In this document: piece after piece, positions 12,467-12,522 of the stretch
Layout: every line of letters begins with the position of its first letter
Position numbering within the stretch: the first letter of the stretch is position 1
Source: ASMP01 sp041484115
GTDB taxonomy: Archaea > Nanobdellota > Nanobdellia > Pacearchaeales > GW2011-AR1
Direction of reading: 5' to 3'
Length of the DNA stretch: 12,522 bases
Assembly: GCA_041484115.1 (NCBI GenBank)
Contig: JBGPHA010000011.1
Location: forward strand, 1-12,522
Made by a program: the position numbers and the translations under genes
The notes under the pieces: generated by a model
Told to the model about the DNA's origin: nothing
The model's input: the letters and a program-made list of their open reading frames with translations, nothing else
The model's database searches: none

Positions 12467-12522
12467 CAGAAAAACAATATATAATGATGAGGGTAGATTA
12501 CGAACTAGAAGATGGAACTGTA
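12463..12522 (+). CDS. Start of a further cassette gene, cut by the window edge
   Basis: An ATG at 12463 overlaps the preceding TGA (ATGA) and opens a frame of 20 codons without a stop up to the window end, MTEKQYIMMRVDYELEDGTV. No strong Shine-Dalgarno sequence precedes it, so it would rely on coupling with the upstream gene. Too little is visible to suggest a family. It shows that the cassette continues past the window. Confidence 0.5.
   Translation, partial: MTEKQYIMMRVDYELEDGTV

Overview
The window comes from an AT-rich archaeon. It encodes 20S proteasome alpha and beta subunits, an RNase P Pop5-type subunit, an SBDS protein, archaeal RNase J, a KH-domain aCPSF1/FttA nuclease, an Mre11-Rad50 pair, a presenilin-type protease and a TrmB regulator, and several genes have archaeal TATA boxes. 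Compact spacing, small accessory membrane proteins and shortened versions of core proteins would fit a DPANN-type lineage. That is inference, because no rRNA gene is present to place it.

Minus strand, 1-1655: this looks like the upstream half of the archaeal 'exosome superoperon'. Transcription runs leftward from rnp2 (Pop5) through psmA and an unrecognised 74-residue protein to SBDS, which is cut by the window edge. The last three genes are almost contiguous: psmA and the small gene are 1 nt apart, and the small gene and SBDS share an ATGA overlap.

Plus strand, 1706-10510: RNase J is divergent from rnp2 and appears to share one TATA box with it. Then come a single-pass membrane protein with a P/Q-rich linker, the mre11-rad50 operon, psmB, aCPSF1/FttA and a presenilin-homologue protease. 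The window therefore holds two beta-CASP RNA nucleases, an RNase P subunit and both proteasome subunits: RNA end-processing, proteolysis and double-strand-break repair side by side.

Plus strand, 10584-12522: this is a less familiar, tightly packed cassette. It holds an unrecognised 190-residue protein, a TrmB-family regulator and three further unrecognised ORFs, the last cut by the window edge. Junctions are 1 nt, 2 nt, an ATGA overlap and another ATGA overlap. This is the best place to look for an undescribed system, although its function cannot be read from the sequence.

Initiation signals follow a rule. Most transcription-unit-leading genes have a TATA-like box centred about 25-28 bp before the ATG and no Shine-Dalgarno sequence, which implies leaderless mRNAs. 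Most operon-internal genes have a Shine-Dalgarno sequence (GGTGA, GGAGG, AAGGAG) or overlap the previous stop. I saw no tRNA, rRNA, CRISPR array or insertion sequence, and no gene-free stretch exceeds about 110 bp.
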